Assembly: GCA_000017645.1 (NCBI GenBank)
Contig: CP000781.1
Coordinates: forward strand, 2,343,501-2,407,500
Length of the DNA: 64,000 bases
Direction: 5' to 3'
Source of the DNA: Xanthobacter autotrophicus Py2
Lineage (GTDB): Bacteria > Pseudomonadota > Alphaproteobacteria > Rhizobiales > Xanthobacteraceae
Shown one piece after another: positions 55,499-64,000 of the stretch. How positions within the stretch are numbered: position 1 is the stretch's first letter; each line of letters opens with the position of its first letter. Below the pieces are notes generated by a model. The model worked only from the letters and a program-made list of their open reading frames with translations. It was not told the DNA's origin and made no database searches. The translations under genes were made by a program, and so were the position numbers.

Positions 55499-56773
55499 GT
55501 GTCCCAAGCTTCTGCCCCGACCCCATCCCCTTCCGAACGGCTGCGGGATCACCCGGCCTTTCTGCTGTTCTGGATCAGCCGCGTCGCTTCCGCCCTCGCC
55601 TTCCAGATGCTGGGAGTGGCAGTGGGCTGGCTGGTCTATGCCCTCACCGGCAGCGCAGTGGCGCTGGGACTGGTGGGCCTTGCCCAGTTCCTGCCCCTGC
55701 TGTTCCTGAGCCTGATCGCCGGCCATGCCGCCGACGTGTTCGACCGGCGCCGCATCGTCTTCATCGGCCAGTCCGTCGCCGCCGTGACTCTCGCCCTGCT
55801 GGCCCTGGGGCTTGGCGAGGGGGTGGTCGGCCTTGCCGCCATTTACGGCGCGGTGGTGATGCTCGGCGCCTGCCGCGCCTTCGAGCATCCCACCATGGCG
55901 GCGCTATTGCCCCGCCTCGTGCCCGGCGAGGTGTTGCCCCGGGCGCTGGCCGTGTCCTCCTCCGCCATGCAGATGGCCACCATCGCCGGCCCGGCCGTGG
56001 GCGGCTTCGCCTATGCGCTCGGTCCCACCGTGCCGCTGGCGGGCGCCGCCCTGTGCTATGCCGCCGCCGCCCTCGCCATGATGGCGGTGCGCCATGTGCA
56101 CGCCCCGGTGCAGCGCGGCGGAATGACCCTCGCGACACTGCTCGAGGGCCTTGCCTTCATCCGCGGGCACAAGGTGGTGCTCGGCTCCATCTCCCTCGAC
56201 CTGTTCGCGGTGCTGCTGGGCGGTGTCACGGCGCTGTTGCCCATCTTTGCCAGCGATATCCTGCACGTGGGCGCGCAAGGCCTCGGCGCCCTGCGCGCGG
56301 CCCCGGCGGTGGGCGCCGTGCTCATGTCGGTGGTGCTCGCCCGCGTGCCGCTGTCGCACAAGGTGGGGCACAAGATGTTCGCCGCCGTGGCGGTGTTCGG
56401 CCTCGCCACCGTGGTGTTCTCCCTTTCCAGCAGCTTCCTTCTGTCGTTGGGTGCCCTGTTCGTGCTGGGGGCTGCGGACAATGTGAGCGTGGTCATCCGC
56501 TCCTCGCTGGTGCAGCTCTCCACCCCCGATGCCATGCGCGGACGGGTGAGCGCGGTGAACTCGCTGTTCATCGGCACCTCCAACCAGCTCGGCGAGTTCG
56601 AATCGGGCATGGCCGCCGCGCTGCTCGGCGCGGTGGGTGCGGGGGTGGCGGGTGGCGTCGGCACCATCCTCGTGGCCTTGCTGTGGATGCGCCTCTTCCC
56701 CGGCCTGCTGAAGGTGGACCATATGCCCGCCCGCCCGGCGCGGACCCATCCCGCGCAGGCCAAATCCGCCTGA
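55499..56773 (+). CDS. MFS exporter (EntS/MdfA-like)
   Basis: Transporter of 424 residues from a GTG start with GGAGA 10 bases upstream. About twelve membrane segments; GHAADVFDRRRIV is the loop 2-3 motif and DNVSVVIRSSLVQLSTP resembles the EntS-type family. Substrate unknown; the family exports siderophores, drugs or small metabolites. It is 108 bases after phaZ. Confidence 0.85.
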   Translation: MSQASAPTPSPSERLRDHPAFLLFWISRVASALAFQMLGVAVGWLVYALTGSAVALGLVGLAQFLPLLFLSLIAGHAADVFDRRRIVFIGQSVAAVTLALLALGLGEGVVGLAAIYGAVVMLGACRAFEHPTMAALLPRLVPGEVLPRALAVSSSAMQMATIAGPAVGGFAYALGPTVPLAGAALCYAAAALAMMAVRHVHAPVQRGGMTLATLLEGLAFIRGHKVVLGSISLDLFAVLLGGVTALLPIFASDILHVGAQGLGALRAAPAVGAVLMSVVLARVPLSHKVGHKMFAAVAVFGLATVVFSLSSSFLLSLGALFVLGAADNVSVVIRSSLVQLSTPDAMRGRVSAVNSLFIGTSNQLGEFESGMAAALLGAVGAGVAGGVGTILVALLWMRLFPGLLKVDHMPARPARTHPAQAKSA

Positions 56774-57029
56774 GCCGATGCGGCGCCAGAGCGGCCGGGA
56801 GCGAGCGTCATCATTTGGTTTGCCGGCTTCCGCGCGCCTCTTCGGTTGACGCGCGGGCGCGCTTTTCCCATGGTGCCGCCGCCCGCGCATCCGTCGCGGG
56901 TCCTTGCCCCCGACGCTGCGCCGACGAAGCGGTTTCCGCCCGGCCGTCGTGCGTCCCGGGAATCTGTGATCGAGCGGCGCCCGGTTCCCGTGACGGGAGG
57001 CGCCGCCCCCCGACGAGGAGTGTAGCGCC

Positions 57030-58460
57030 ATGAGCGACTGGCCGGTCCACGCGAAGATCGACGGCCCCATCGTGATGATCGGGTTCGGTTCCATCGGCCG
57101 CGGCACCCTGCCGCTGATCGAGCGCCACTTCGATTTCGATCTCTCCCGCATGGTGGTCATCGACCCCGTGGCGGACCACAAGACGCTGCTCGACGCCCGC
57201 GGTATCCGCTTCATCCAGTCCGAAGTCACCGCCGAGAATTACCGTGAGCTGCTCACCCCGCTCCTCACCAACGGTGGCGGCCAGGGCTTCTGCGTGAATC
57301 TCTCGGTGGACGTGTCGTCCGTGGCGGTGATGGAGCTCACCCGCGAGATCGGCGCGCTTTACGTGGACACCGTCATCGAGCCCTGGAAGGGCTTCTATTT
57401 CGACGAGACCATGGATAACGCCGCGCGCACCAACTACGCCCTGCGCGAGAGCCTGCTGGCCGCGCGCCGGCGCAATCCCGGCGGCACCACGGCGGTGTCC
57501 ACCTGTGGCGCCAACCCGGGCATGGTCTCCTGGTTCGTGAAGCAGGCGCTGCTCAACATCGCCGCCGACACCGGCCTCGACCGGCCCGAGCCGGCGAACC
57601 GCGAGGAATGGGCGCAGCTCGCCCGCGCGCTCGGGGTGAAGGGCATCCATATCGCCGAGCGCGACACCCAGCGCGCCCGCGAGCCCAAGGTCATGGGCGA
57701 GTTCTGGAACACCTGGTCGGTCGAAGGCTTCGTCTCCGAAGGCCTCCAGCCTGCGGAGCTCGGCTGGGGCACCCATGAGAAGTCCCTGCCGCCGGACGGG
57801 CGCACCCACGAGGCCGGCTGCGGCGCAGCCATTTACCTGCTCTCGCCCGGTGCCGCCACCCGCGTGCGCTCGTGGACCCCGACGCCGAAGGCCCAGTACG
57901 GCTTCCTCGTCACCCACAACGAGAGCATCTCCATCGCCGACTACCTGACGGTGCGCGACGGCGACACCGTGCTCTACCGGCCCACCTGTCACTATGCCTA
58001 CCACCCGGCGAACGACGCGGTGCTGTCGCTGCACGAGATGTTCGGCAATGGCGGCCACTTCCAGGAGAAGTGGAAGATCCTCGACGAGCATGAGATCGTG
58101 GACGGCATCGACGAACTGGGCGTGCTCCTCTACGGCCACGCCAAGAACGCTTACTGGTTCGGCTCCCAGCTCTCCATCGAGCAGACGCGCGAGCTTGCGC
58201 CCTACCAGAACGCCACCGGCCTGCAGGTGACCTCTGCCGTGCTCGCCGGCATGGTGTGGGCGCTGGAGAACCCCAACGCGGGCATCGTGGAAGCCGACGA
58301 GATGGACTTCCGCCGCTGCCTTGAGGTGCAACTGCCCTATCTCGGTCCGGTGATCGGCACCTACACGGACTGGACGCCCCTCACCGGCCGCCAGAAACTG
58401 TTCCCCGAGGACCTGGACCTTGAGGACCCCTGGCAGTTCAAGAACGTCATCGTGCGCTGA
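57030..58460 (+). CDS. hss: Homospermidine synthase
   Basis: NAD-dependent enzyme of 476 residues making sym-homospermidine from two putrescines. The Rossmann site GFGSIGRG is at residues 18-25. The family signatures HEAGCGAAIYLLSPGAAT and FYFDETMDNAARTNY are recognisable. RBS GAGGAG precedes ATG. Homospermidine is a typical alphaproteobacterial polyamine; the putrescine source would be the decarboxylase gene at 59402-60532. Confidence 0.93.
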   Translation: MSDWPVHAKIDGPIVMIGFGSIGRGTLPLIERHFDFDLSRMVVIDPVADHKTLLDARGIRFIQSEVTAENYRELLTPLLTNGGGQGFCVNLSVDVSSVAVMELTREIGALYVDTVIEPWKGFYFDETMDNAARTNYALRESLLAARRRNPGGTTAVSTCGANPGMVSWFVKQALLNIAADTGLDRPEPANREEWAQLARALGVKGIHIAERDTQRAREPKVMGEFWNTWSVEGFVSEGLQPAELGWGTHEKSLPPDGRTHEAGCGAAIYLLSPGAATRVRSWTPTPKAQYGFLVTHNESISIADYLTVRDGDTVLYRPTCHYAYHPANDAVLSLHEMFGNGGHFQEKWKILDEHEIVDGIDELGVLLYGHAKNAYWFGSQLSIEQTRELAPYQNATGLQVTSAVLAGMVWALENPNAGIVEADEMDFRRCLEVQLPYLGPVIGTYTDWTPLTGRQKLFPEDLDLEDPWQFKNVIVR

Positions 58461-58508
58461 GGGGATGGGCGGCAGTCGCCGCCCGGACGCGCACTGGTGT
58501 CCAAAATG

Positions 58509-58537
58509 AAAAAGCCCCGGCCTTGGCCGGGGCTTTT
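58509..58537. terminator. Bidirectional terminator between hss and the GNAT gene
   Basis: AAAAGCCCCGGCC, a TT loop core, then GGCCGGGGCTTTT form a 13-base-pair palindrome with A and T tracts at the two ends. It separates the convergent hss and acetyltransferase genes. Confidence 0.88.
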
Positions 58538-58584
58538 CTGCATCTGGCTACGGTGCAGGCGGGACCGAAGGCAGGGCCTTCGTC

Positions 58585-59139
58585 CTAAGCCGACTTGCGC
58601 ATCTCCACGGCGAGAAGCTCGGCCAGCGACGGCTGGGTCGCGCGCGCGCCGGTGGGGCTGATGAGGCCGTGGGCGCCATCGAGGGCGCCGGCCTCAAGTT
58701 CCACCGCCAGCAGACGGTCGCGGGCATGGGGGCCGGGCATCCAGAGCGCGCCGGTCTTGTACGCGCTGAAGCCGAAGCGCTCGTAATAGGCGGCGTCCCC
58801 CACCAGGATCACCGCGCCATGCCCCTTTGCGCGCGCGGCATCCAGCGCCGCGCGCATGAGGCTGGCGCCGAGGCCATGGGCCTGGAACCAGGGGTGCACC
58901 GCCAGGGGGCCGAGCAGCAGCGCCGACTTGCCGGGACCGGCGGCGACGTTCCACAACCGCACCGTACCGACGAGACGACCGTCCGGACCACGAGCGGCGA
59001 AGGCGAGGCCCTGGGCCGGCAGGCGGCCTTCCCGCAGGCGCTCGGACGACTTGGAAAAGCGCTCGGCGCCCAGGCACAGGTCCAGCAGGGCCTCGCGCGG
59101 GGCCACATCTTCCACGGTTTCCAGCACGATCTCAGTCAT
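58585..59139 (-). CDS. GNAT-family N-acetyltransferase
   Basis: About 184 residues. ATG 59139 follows AGGAGCTGCTG. The acetyl-CoA loop LAVHPWFQAHGLGASLMRAAL gives the Q/R-x-x-G-x-G/A signature. YYERFGFSAYKTGALWMPGP is the C-terminal part of the fold. It lies downstream of the ornithine-decarboxylase-type gene on the same strand, so polyamine acetylation is possible, but the substrate is not shown. Confidence 0.85.
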   Translation of the reverse strand: MTEIVLETVEDVAPREALLDLCLGAERFSKSSERLREGRLPAQGLAFAARGPDGRLVGTVRLWNVAAGPGKSALLLGPLAVHPWFQAHGLGASLMRAALDAARAKGHGAVILVGDAAYYERFGFSAYKTGALWMPGPHARDRLLAVELEAGALDGAHGLISPTGARATQPSLAELLAVEMRKSA

Positions 59140-59321
59140 CAGCAGCTCCTGTGCCAACGTGAGAGGCGAAGACATCCGTCCCGCCGCGCGGGAGGCGCGA
59201 TCGGCCATGGCCTTTCGGGACGGTGCGGAAGACGAGGGGAAACCCCCTCCTCATTGCCACCGAGGCGGACCAACAGGTCCGGCGCGCGGTGGGGATCGTG
59301 CGGGGGCAGGAGGCGCCAAAG

Positions 59322-59341
59322 ACCGGACCTCTCGGGTCCGG
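59322..59341 (-). terminator. Weak hairpin terminator after the decarboxylase gene
   Basis: ACCGGACC and GGTCCGGT (59322-59341) form an eight-pair stem. On the minus strand it is followed by CTTTGG, so termination would be partial, allowing read-through to the acetyltransferase gene. Confidence 0.35.
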
Positions 59342-59401
59342 TTCCTCGACGCGCTGTCCCCTTTCGATCGCAGGGCCTGAGACGCGGCCTTAATCAGGTG
59401 C

Positions 59402-60532
59402 TCAGATCACGTAGGACTTCAGCGGCGGGAAGCCGTTGAACGCCACCGCCGAATAGGTGGTGGTGTAGGCGCCGCAGGCCTCGATGATCACCTTGTCGCC
59501 GATGGAGAGCGACAGCGGCAGCTCGACCGGGGTCTTCTCATACATCACGTCGGCCGAATCGCAGGTCGGGCCGGCGAGCACGCACGGGGCGGTGTCGTCG
59601 CCGTCGCGCGGGGTGCGCAGCGGGTAACGGATCGCCTCGTCCATGGTCTCGGCGAGACCGCCGAACTTGCCGATGTCCAAGTATACCCAGCGCATGGCGT
59701 CGGCCTCGGACTTCTTCGAGATCAGCACCACCTCGGCCTCGATGAGGCCGGCGTTGCCCACCATGCCGCGGCCCGGCTCCATGATGGTTTCCGGGACCTG
59801 GTTGCCGAAGTGCTTGCGCAGGGAGGAGAAGATCGCCTCGCCATAGGACTGCGCGCCCGGCACCTCCTGCAGGTAGCGGGTGGGAAAGCCGCCGCCCAGG
59901 TTGACCATGGAGAGCGAGATGCCCCGCTCCGCGCAGGCCCGGAAGATCTGCGCGGCCGAGGCGAGCGCGCCGTCCCAGGCGTGCACGTTCTTCTGCTGCG
60001 AGCCCACATGGAAGGACACGCCATAGGCGGCAAGGCCCAGGCGATGGGCGTGCTCCAGCACGTCCGCGGCCATCTCCGGCTCGCAGCCGAACTTGCGCGA
60101 CAGGGGCCATTCGGCGCCGGCGCCGTCGCACAGGATGCGGCAGAACACCTTGGCGTGGGGCGCCACGCGGGCGATCTTCTCCGCCTCCTCGTAAGAGTCC
60201 ACCGCGAACAGGCGCACACCCAGGCGGAAGGCGCGCTCGATATCGCGCTCCTTCTTGATGGTGTTGCCAAACGAGATGCGCTCGGCGCCGGCGCCGGTGG
60301 CAAGCACCATCTCGATTTCGCCCACGGAGGCGCAATCGAACGACGAGCCCAGCTCTTCCAGCGCCTGCAGGATCGCGGCGTCGGGGTTGGCCTTCACCGC
60401 GTAATAGACGCGGGTGTCCGGCAGGGCGCGGGCGAAGGCCTGGTAATTGGTACGGACCACGTCGAGGTCCACCACCACGCAGGGGCCATCCTCTCGTCGG
60501 GTACGCAAGAATTCGCGGATGCGATCGGTCAT
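59402..60532 (-). CDS. Ornithine/lysine decarboxylase (type III, alanine-racemase fold)
   Basis: PLP enzyme of 376 residues. ATG 60532 follows GGGGAGGAC. The PLP Lys is K47 in YYAVKANP; HVGSQ and GGGFP are PLP-phosphate contacts; C324 in GPTCDSAD is the active-site Cys from the other subunit. This is the ornithine decarboxylase (eukaryotic-like) type of Rhizobiales, which can also accept lysine. It should supply putrescine to hss, which is convergent with it. Confidence 0.92.
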   Translation of the reverse strand: MTDRIREFLRTRREDGPCVVVDLDVVRTNYQAFARALPDTRVYYAVKANPDAAILQALEELGSSFDCASVGEIEMVLATGAGAERISFGNTIKKERDIERAFRLGVRLFAVDSYEEAEKIARVAPHAKVFCRILCDGAGAEWPLSRKFGCEPEMAADVLEHAHRLGLAAYGVSFHVGSQQKNVHAWDGALASAAQIFRACAERGISLSMVNLGGGFPTRYLQEVPGAQSYGEAIFSSLRKHFGNQVPETIMEPGRGMVGNAGLIEAEVVLISKKSEADAMRWVYLDIGKFGGLAETMDEAIRYPLRTPRDGDDTAPCVLAGPTCDSADVMYEKTPVELPLSLSIGDKVIIEACGAYTTTYSAVAFNGFPPLKSYVI

Positions 60533-60900
60533 GGTGTCCTCCCCGTGACCTGAAGCCTCGTGAAGCACGGAGAATTCCGCGCGACGACAGGGACGGACGA
60601 ACCCGCACTGGGCTCGGCCGGGGCACGCGCAAGCAGCCGCCCGGCGCTGTGGACACGCCGGGTCGTCTGCGGGCCGTACCCGCTTCGCCGGGGCTCTATC
60701 CCGGCCGCATCATCGGACCGAACGGCAGATGAACCGCCCACCGGGCAATGAGCCAGGCGCGGGCGAGACAACTGCGCACGATTGGAGAGGGATTCCCGCT
60801 CCGCACGGCCGGCAAGATGTAGTGCCTCTTCAGTAACGTCGCCCTTTGGAGGGGTGACCGAGACCAAAAAAGCCCTTACGTCGTTGCTTCAAGTCACGTC
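60533..60900 (-). promoter_or_regulatory. Long structured 5' leader of the decarboxylase gene, possible speF-type RNA
   Basis: No convincing gene lies in the 673 bases between the decarboxylase and the small gene at 61206. Directly upstream of the decarboxylase is about 370 bases of GC-rich sequence with many possible hairpins and a GGGCTTTTTTGG tract (rc of 60861-60872). A conserved speF RNA motif upstream of such decarboxylases is known in Rhizobiales. The match here is inferred from position and length, not from an alignment. Confidence 0.35.
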
Positions 60901-61205
60901 CCCCGCATGAGGAGCGGGGTGGGCCGGTTCCCTCCGGCTATCGGTCGTCCTGGCAGCTTTCCGGCCTCTTGTCCGGAGATCCTACCGACCGACACGCGAC
61001 CACAGGCACGTGCGAATTTGGGCAAAGCGGATTTAGTGGATTCGACCCGCCCATGCAAGTGACAATTTGATGATTTTTGCAGCGCGGATTTTGACGCAGC
61101 AAGGGGTGTAAGCTTGGAGGTGAAGCTAAGCTGCCGGAGGTACTCCAGACCAGCGGGAGAAACCGGGGCCTCGGCCCATCGAACGGTCTTCGGCAGGACG
61201 ATTCC

Positions 61206-61424
61206 ATGTGTCTCCAGCGTATCTTCTCCCTCTCCCCCGCGGCCGCCGTGCTGGCCGCCCTTCCCCTGGCTCCGGTGGTCCTTGCATCTGCGGCTCCGGC
61301 GATGGCGCAGCAGGCCTACGTTCTCGTATTCGAGGGCTGGCAGCGCACCGCTTATTCCAACGGCATTGTCGCCTATGAATGCGTCAGTCGGGGCTGCCCC
61401 GCCAATGCGCGCGTGAGCTACTAG
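61206..61424 (+). CDS. Small exported protein, hypothetical
   Basis: 72 residues. A strong signal peptide (VLAALPLAPVVLASAAPAMAQ, shown only in part) cleaves near AMA/QQ and leaves a mature peptide of about 37 residues with two cysteines (ECVSRGCP) that could form a disulfide. The start codon ATG 61206 has only a weak ribosome site. Unrecognised. Confidence 0.5.
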   Translation: MCLQRIFSLSPAAAVLAALPLAPVVLASAAPAMAQQAYVLVFEGWQRTAYSNGIVAYECVSRGCPANARVSY

Positions 61425-61452
61425 GCGGCAGCCCCATCGGCCCCTGCTTCAG

Positions 61453-61758
61453 ATGGTGCAGTTCGAGGCCCACCACCAGCGTCTCTCCCGAGAGGCGCCT
61501 GCCAGTTCCCAGGGCCGCGTCAGCGAGGCGAAGGCGAGCGGGTTCGCCGAACGCGCGGTGGAAGGGGTGCGGGTGCTGACCCTGCGCCGGGACGTGACAT
61601 GGACCGACGGTGTGCAGACCGCCGCCATCGACGCCCTGCTCATTGGTCCGGACGCCTCGTTCAGCGTGGTGAGCGATGCCGATGACCCGGCCGATGCCCA
61701 GGCCGACTTCGCCCAATTCCTGCCGCGTCTCATCGATCTGGTGCTGCAGACCCGCTGA
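61453..61758 (+). CDS. Hypothetical protein
   Basis: 101 residues. The frame shows the strong third-position G/C bias of real genes here from about codon 40 onward. It begins 28 bases after the preceding small gene. No domain recognised; the C-terminal half is acidic. rplU begins 185 bases downstream. Confidence 0.5.
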   Translation: MVQFEAHHQRLSREAPASSQGRVSEAKASGFAERAVEGVRVLTLRRDVTWTDGVQTAAIDALLIGPDASFSVVSDADDPADAQADFAQFLPRLIDLVLQTR

Positions 61759-61818
61759 ACGCCCGCCCCGAGGCCGCGCCATTCCTGAGCAAGTGCGGGC
61801 GCAGATGCGACCGCGACG

Positions 61819-61848
61819 TTGACTTTTAAGGCGCCGGTAGTGTATCGG
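61819..61848 (+). promoter_or_regulatory. Candidate promoter for rplU-rpmA
   Basis: TTGACT at 61819-61824 with an 18-base spacer to TATCGG at 61843-61848, about 95 bases before the rplU start. The -35 box is good; the -10 box is poor. Confidence 0.4.
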
Positions 61849-61942
61849 ACCCACTTCGCGTGGGCCCTTGTGCCCGCATTCCCATTCCCGACCGGAAGAA
61901 GCCAGCCCTTCGAGGCTCGGCGGAACACGAAAGCGAGACAAG

Positions 61943-62317
61943 ATGTTCGCGGTCATCAAGGCAAACGGCAAGCAGTATCGCGTTGCCGCCGCCGACGAAA
62001 TTACCATCGACCACCTCGATGCCGAGGTCGGCTCGGTCTTCACCTTCCCGGTGCTGATGCTGGGCGGCGCCACCGTCGCCATCGGCGCGCCCCACGTGGA
62101 TGGCGCCACCGTCACCGGCGAAGTGGTCGAGCAGACCCGCGGCGACAAGGTGATCGCCTTCAAGAAGCGCCGCCGGCAGAATTCGCGCCGCAAGCGGGGC
62201 TTCCGCGCCGACCTCACCGTCGTGCGCATCACCGAGATCTCGGGCCTCGGCGAGACCGTCAAGGCTGAACCCAAGTCCAAGCGCGCGCCGGCTCCCGAAG
62301 CCGCTGCCGACGCCTGA
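61943..62317 (+). CDS. rplU: 50S ribosomal protein L21
   Basis: 124 residues beginning MFAVIKANGKQYRV, the L21 signature, with the RNA-binding tail KKRRRQNSRRKRGFR. A C-terminal extension (about 25 residues, Ala/Lys/Pro rich) is common in alphaproteobacteria. rpmA follows 21 bases later. Confidence 0.97.
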   Translation: MFAVIKANGKQYRVAAADEITIDHLDAEVGSVFTFPVLMLGGATVAIGAPHVDGATVTGEVVEQTRGDKVIAFKKRRRQNSRRKRGFRADLTVVRITEISGLGETVKAEPKSKRAPAPEAAADA

Positions 62318-62338
62318 TAGCGAACGAGGAGAGCAACA

Positions 62339-62611
62339 ATGGCTCATAAAAAGGCAGGCGGCTCGTCTCGCAACGGTCGTGATTCCGACGGTCGCCGTCT
62401 TGGCGTGAAGCGCTTCGGCGGTCAGGACGTGATTCCGGGCAACATCATCGTGCGCCAGCGCGGCACCAAGTGGCATCCCGGCACGAACGTGGGCATGGGC
62501 AAGGACCATACCCTCTTCGCCCTGGTGGAAGGCAAAGTCACCTTCCAGACCAAAGCCAACGACCGCACCTACGTATCGGTGCTTCCCCTTGCCGCTGAGG
62601 CGGCTGAATAA
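62339..62611 (+). CDS. rpmA: 50S ribosomal protein L27
   Basis: 90 residues with the start [16 protein letters not shown] and the L27 motif [16 protein letters not shown] strong ribosome site GAGGAGAG precedes it. The mature N-terminus reaches the peptidyl transferase centre; the alphaproteobacterial protein needs no N-terminal cleavage. Co-transcribed with rplU. Confidence 0.97.
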
Positions 62612-62697
62612 ACGGCGAGACCTGAGAATGCAGGTTCCCGCCGGTCACGTCGACCCGGTGGGCGCCTGAGCAGGCCGAACCTCAAAGCTCAGACACG

Positions 62698-62735
62698 AAC
62701 CGGGGAGACGGGACACCTCTCCCCGGTTTTCGTTT
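62698..62735 (+). terminator. Rho-independent terminator after rpmA
   Basis: AACCGGGGAGA (62698-62708) and TCTCCCCGGTT (62718-62728) form a perfect 11-pair stem with a 9-base loop, followed by TTCGTTTG. It lies 86 bases after the rpmA stop and ends 22 bases before the acetyltransferase start. Confidence 0.75.
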
Positions 62736-62757
62736 GTCTGGCCTTGAGGAGCTTGCC

Positions 62758-63387
62758 ATGACCCTGTGTGAGACGCCGTCCGGAGCACCGCTCGCGGAGA
62801 ACTGTATCCCCGTCCTCGAAACCGACCGGCTCGTGCTCCGCGCGCCGCGCCTCGAGGACGTTGCCGCCGTCGCGGAGCTCGCCAACAATCGCAAGATCGC
62901 GGAAATGACCGCGAACCTGCCCTTCCCCTACAAGCGCTCCGACGCCCATGCCTTCGTCGAGACGCTGGCCGCCGTTCCGGACGCGGCCACCTTCGCCTTG
63001 TTCCTGAAGGGCGAGGGCGCCCTGACCTTCGCCGGCATGGTGAGCTTCGGCCGCCGCCCGCCCGAACCCGCCCCGGAGATCGGCTACTGGATCGGCGAGC
63101 CCTTCTGGGGCCGCGGGATCGCCACCGAGGCGGTGCGCGCCGTGATCGATTATGCGTTTTCCGAGACCGATCTCCAGCTCCTCATCGGCTCGGCACGCGT
63201 GGTCAATCCGGCCTCGCGCCGGGTGCTGGAGAAGTGCGGCTTCCAATGGTCGGGCGTCGGCCTCACCCGGGTGAAGGCGCTGGGCGCCTCCGTGCCCGTG
63301 GACCGCTTCCAGCTCGACCGGCGCATCTGGGCCTCGCTGCGCGCCTGGGGGTCTACCGCCCTGCCGCGCCATAGCGCGGCCCACTGA
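62758..63387 (+). CDS. GNAT-family N-acetyltransferase (RimJ-like)
   Basis: 209 residues. ATG 62758 follows TTGAGGAGC. The pattern ETDRLVLRAPRLEDVAAVAEL and IGYWIGEPFWGRGIATEAVRAVIDYAF is the RimJ/RimL-type Acetyltransf_3 domain; GRGIATEA is the acetyl-CoA loop, and VVNPASRRVLEKCGF is the C-terminal helix. Substrate unknown. It is separated from rpmA by a terminator, so it should have its own promoter or read-through. Confidence 0.9.
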   Translation: MTLCETPSGAPLAENCIPVLETDRLVLRAPRLEDVAAVAELANNRKIAEMTANLPFPYKRSDAHAFVETLAAVPDAATFALFLKGEGALTFAGMVSFGRRPPEPAPEIGYWIGEPFWGRGIATEAVRAVIDYAFSETDLQLLIGSARVVNPASRRVLEKCGFQWSGVGLTRVKALGASVPVDRFQLDRRIWASLRAWGSTALPRHSAAH

Positions 63388-63518
63388 GGGCCCCGCGCCA
63401 TCGCGCGGCGCGCGGACGGACCGCCGCGTCATCGCGGGGTGCCTGAAGGCATGGGGCCTTGCGCGGCGACGCCGCGCGGGCCAATCAGGAGTTAGCAACT
63501 CTCCTTCGGATCACGACC

Positions 63519-64000
63519 ATGTCCAATCGTCACGACAAGAAACAGGACGACCTGCCGTACCGCCCCTGCGTGGGCCTGTGTGTGTTCAATGCGGCCGGCA
63601 AGGTCTTCCTCGGCCGGCGCATCGGCGGGCCGGAGCACGTGGACGCCACCCATTCCTGGCAGCTGCCCCAGGGCGGCATCGACAAGGGCGAGGAGCCGTT
63701 CGCCGCCGCCTTGCGCGAGCTCTACGAGGAGACTTCCATGCGCTCGGTGACGAAGCTCGCCGAGGTGGGAGAGTGGTTGTCCTACGATCTGCCGGGTCGA
63801 ATCGCCGGCGAGGCCTGGAAGGGCAAGTATCGCGGCCAGACACAGAAATGGTTCGCCCTGCGCTTCACGGGCCTCGATGCCGAGATCAACATCACCCGCC
63901 CCGGCGGCGGGCATCACAAGCCCGAATTCATGGACTGGCGCTGGGAGAGCCTCGACAAGGTGGCGGACCTCGTCGTGCCGTTCAAGCGCAGGGTCTATGA
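63519..64000 (+). CDS. rppH: RNA pyrophosphohydrolase, Nudix family (cut by the window end)
   Basis: 160 residues visible; the frame is open at base 64000. The Nudix box is intact: [20 protein letters not shown] (positions 52-71 or so, G-x5-E-x7-R-E-x-x-E-E). [22 protein letters not shown] and WQLPQGG are RppH hallmarks, and [16 protein letters not shown] fits its C-terminal part. RppH removes pyrophosphate from mRNA 5' ends to start decay. Only a few residues are likely missing. Confidence 0.88.
   Translation, partial: MSNRHDKKQDDLPYRPCVGLCVFNAAGKVFLGRRIGGPEHVDATHSWQLPQGGIDKGEEPFAAALRELYEETSMRSVTKLAEVGEWLSYDLPGRIAGEAWKGKYRGQTQKWFALRFTGLDAEINITRPGGGHHKPEFMDWRWESLDKVADLVVPFKRRVY

Noticed and set aside
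60529..60867. 112-codon minus-strand frame upstream of the decarboxylase gene
   Set aside because: It overlaps the start of the decarboxylase and shows no coding character; an RNA leader is more likely.
1..64000. tRNA, rRNA, prophage, transposase or integrase
   Set aside because: None was recognised on either strand by reading the sequence; no tRNA-scan was possible.

Overview
The window is GC-rich, densely packed DNA typical of an alphaproteobacterium of the order Hyphomicrobiales, most likely the family Xanthobacteraceae (Xanthobacter, Azorhizobium or Ancylobacter type). The pointers are a C4-pathway 5-aminolevulinate synthase under an FNR/FixK-type box, a homospermidine synthase with an ornithine/diaminopimelate-fold decarboxylase, an intracellular PHB depolymerase and a T2SS of the alphaproteobacterial kind. 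The genus is inferred. No rRNA, tRNA, CRISPR array, prophage or insertion sequence was seen; the window looks like chromosome backbone with some accessory cassettes.

Layout. 1-5 kb: tail of a Crp/Fnr regulator, a NitT/TauT-type ABC importer whose binding protein carries an extra C-terminal domain, then a 7Fe ferredoxin and ferredoxin-NADP reductase pair. 5-7.4 kb: a YeiH-type exporter, a tandem palindromic repeat and a LysR regulator. 7.3-11.3 kb (minus strand): ABC-F protein, alpha/beta hydrolase and DapE. 11.4-16.5 kb: large MscS-like channel, CAP-domain lipoprotein and acyl-CoA synthetase. 16.6-19.8 kb: HicA/HicB-like pair, small hypothetical genes, an SRPBCC protein and a TetR regulator.

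19.9-32 kb: a type II secretion locus. gspD, a short prepilin peptidase and a Sel1-repeat gene run leftward; gspE-F-G-H-I-J-K-L-M and a GspC/GspN-like gene run rightward as a tightly overlapping operon. The divergent intergenic region carries a Pho-box-like repeat. 32-41.6 kb: 2OG-Fe(II) oxygenase, CopC-like protein, fused MFS/spermidine-synthase-like protein, then an exported DUF3604 protein divergent from a PpiC-type isomerase and three consecutive HupE/UreJ-family membrane proteins, followed by a KTSC-domain gene.

41.7-49.9 kb: hemA, an exported Ntn amide hydrolase, acyl-CoA thioesterase, HrpB helicase, a cation diffusion facilitator and a WD40-like protein. 50-57 kb: acetoacetate decarboxylase, patatin-like phospholipase, TauE/SafE permease, glutathione transferase, PHB depolymerase and an MFS exporter; several of these suit PHB and ketone-body turnover. 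57-61 kb: polyamine locus, with homospermidine synthase facing an ornithine-decarboxylase-type enzyme that has a long 5' leader. 61-64 kb: two small genes, rplU-rpmA, a GNAT acetyltransferase and the start of a Nudix RNA pyrophosphohydrolase, cut by the window end.
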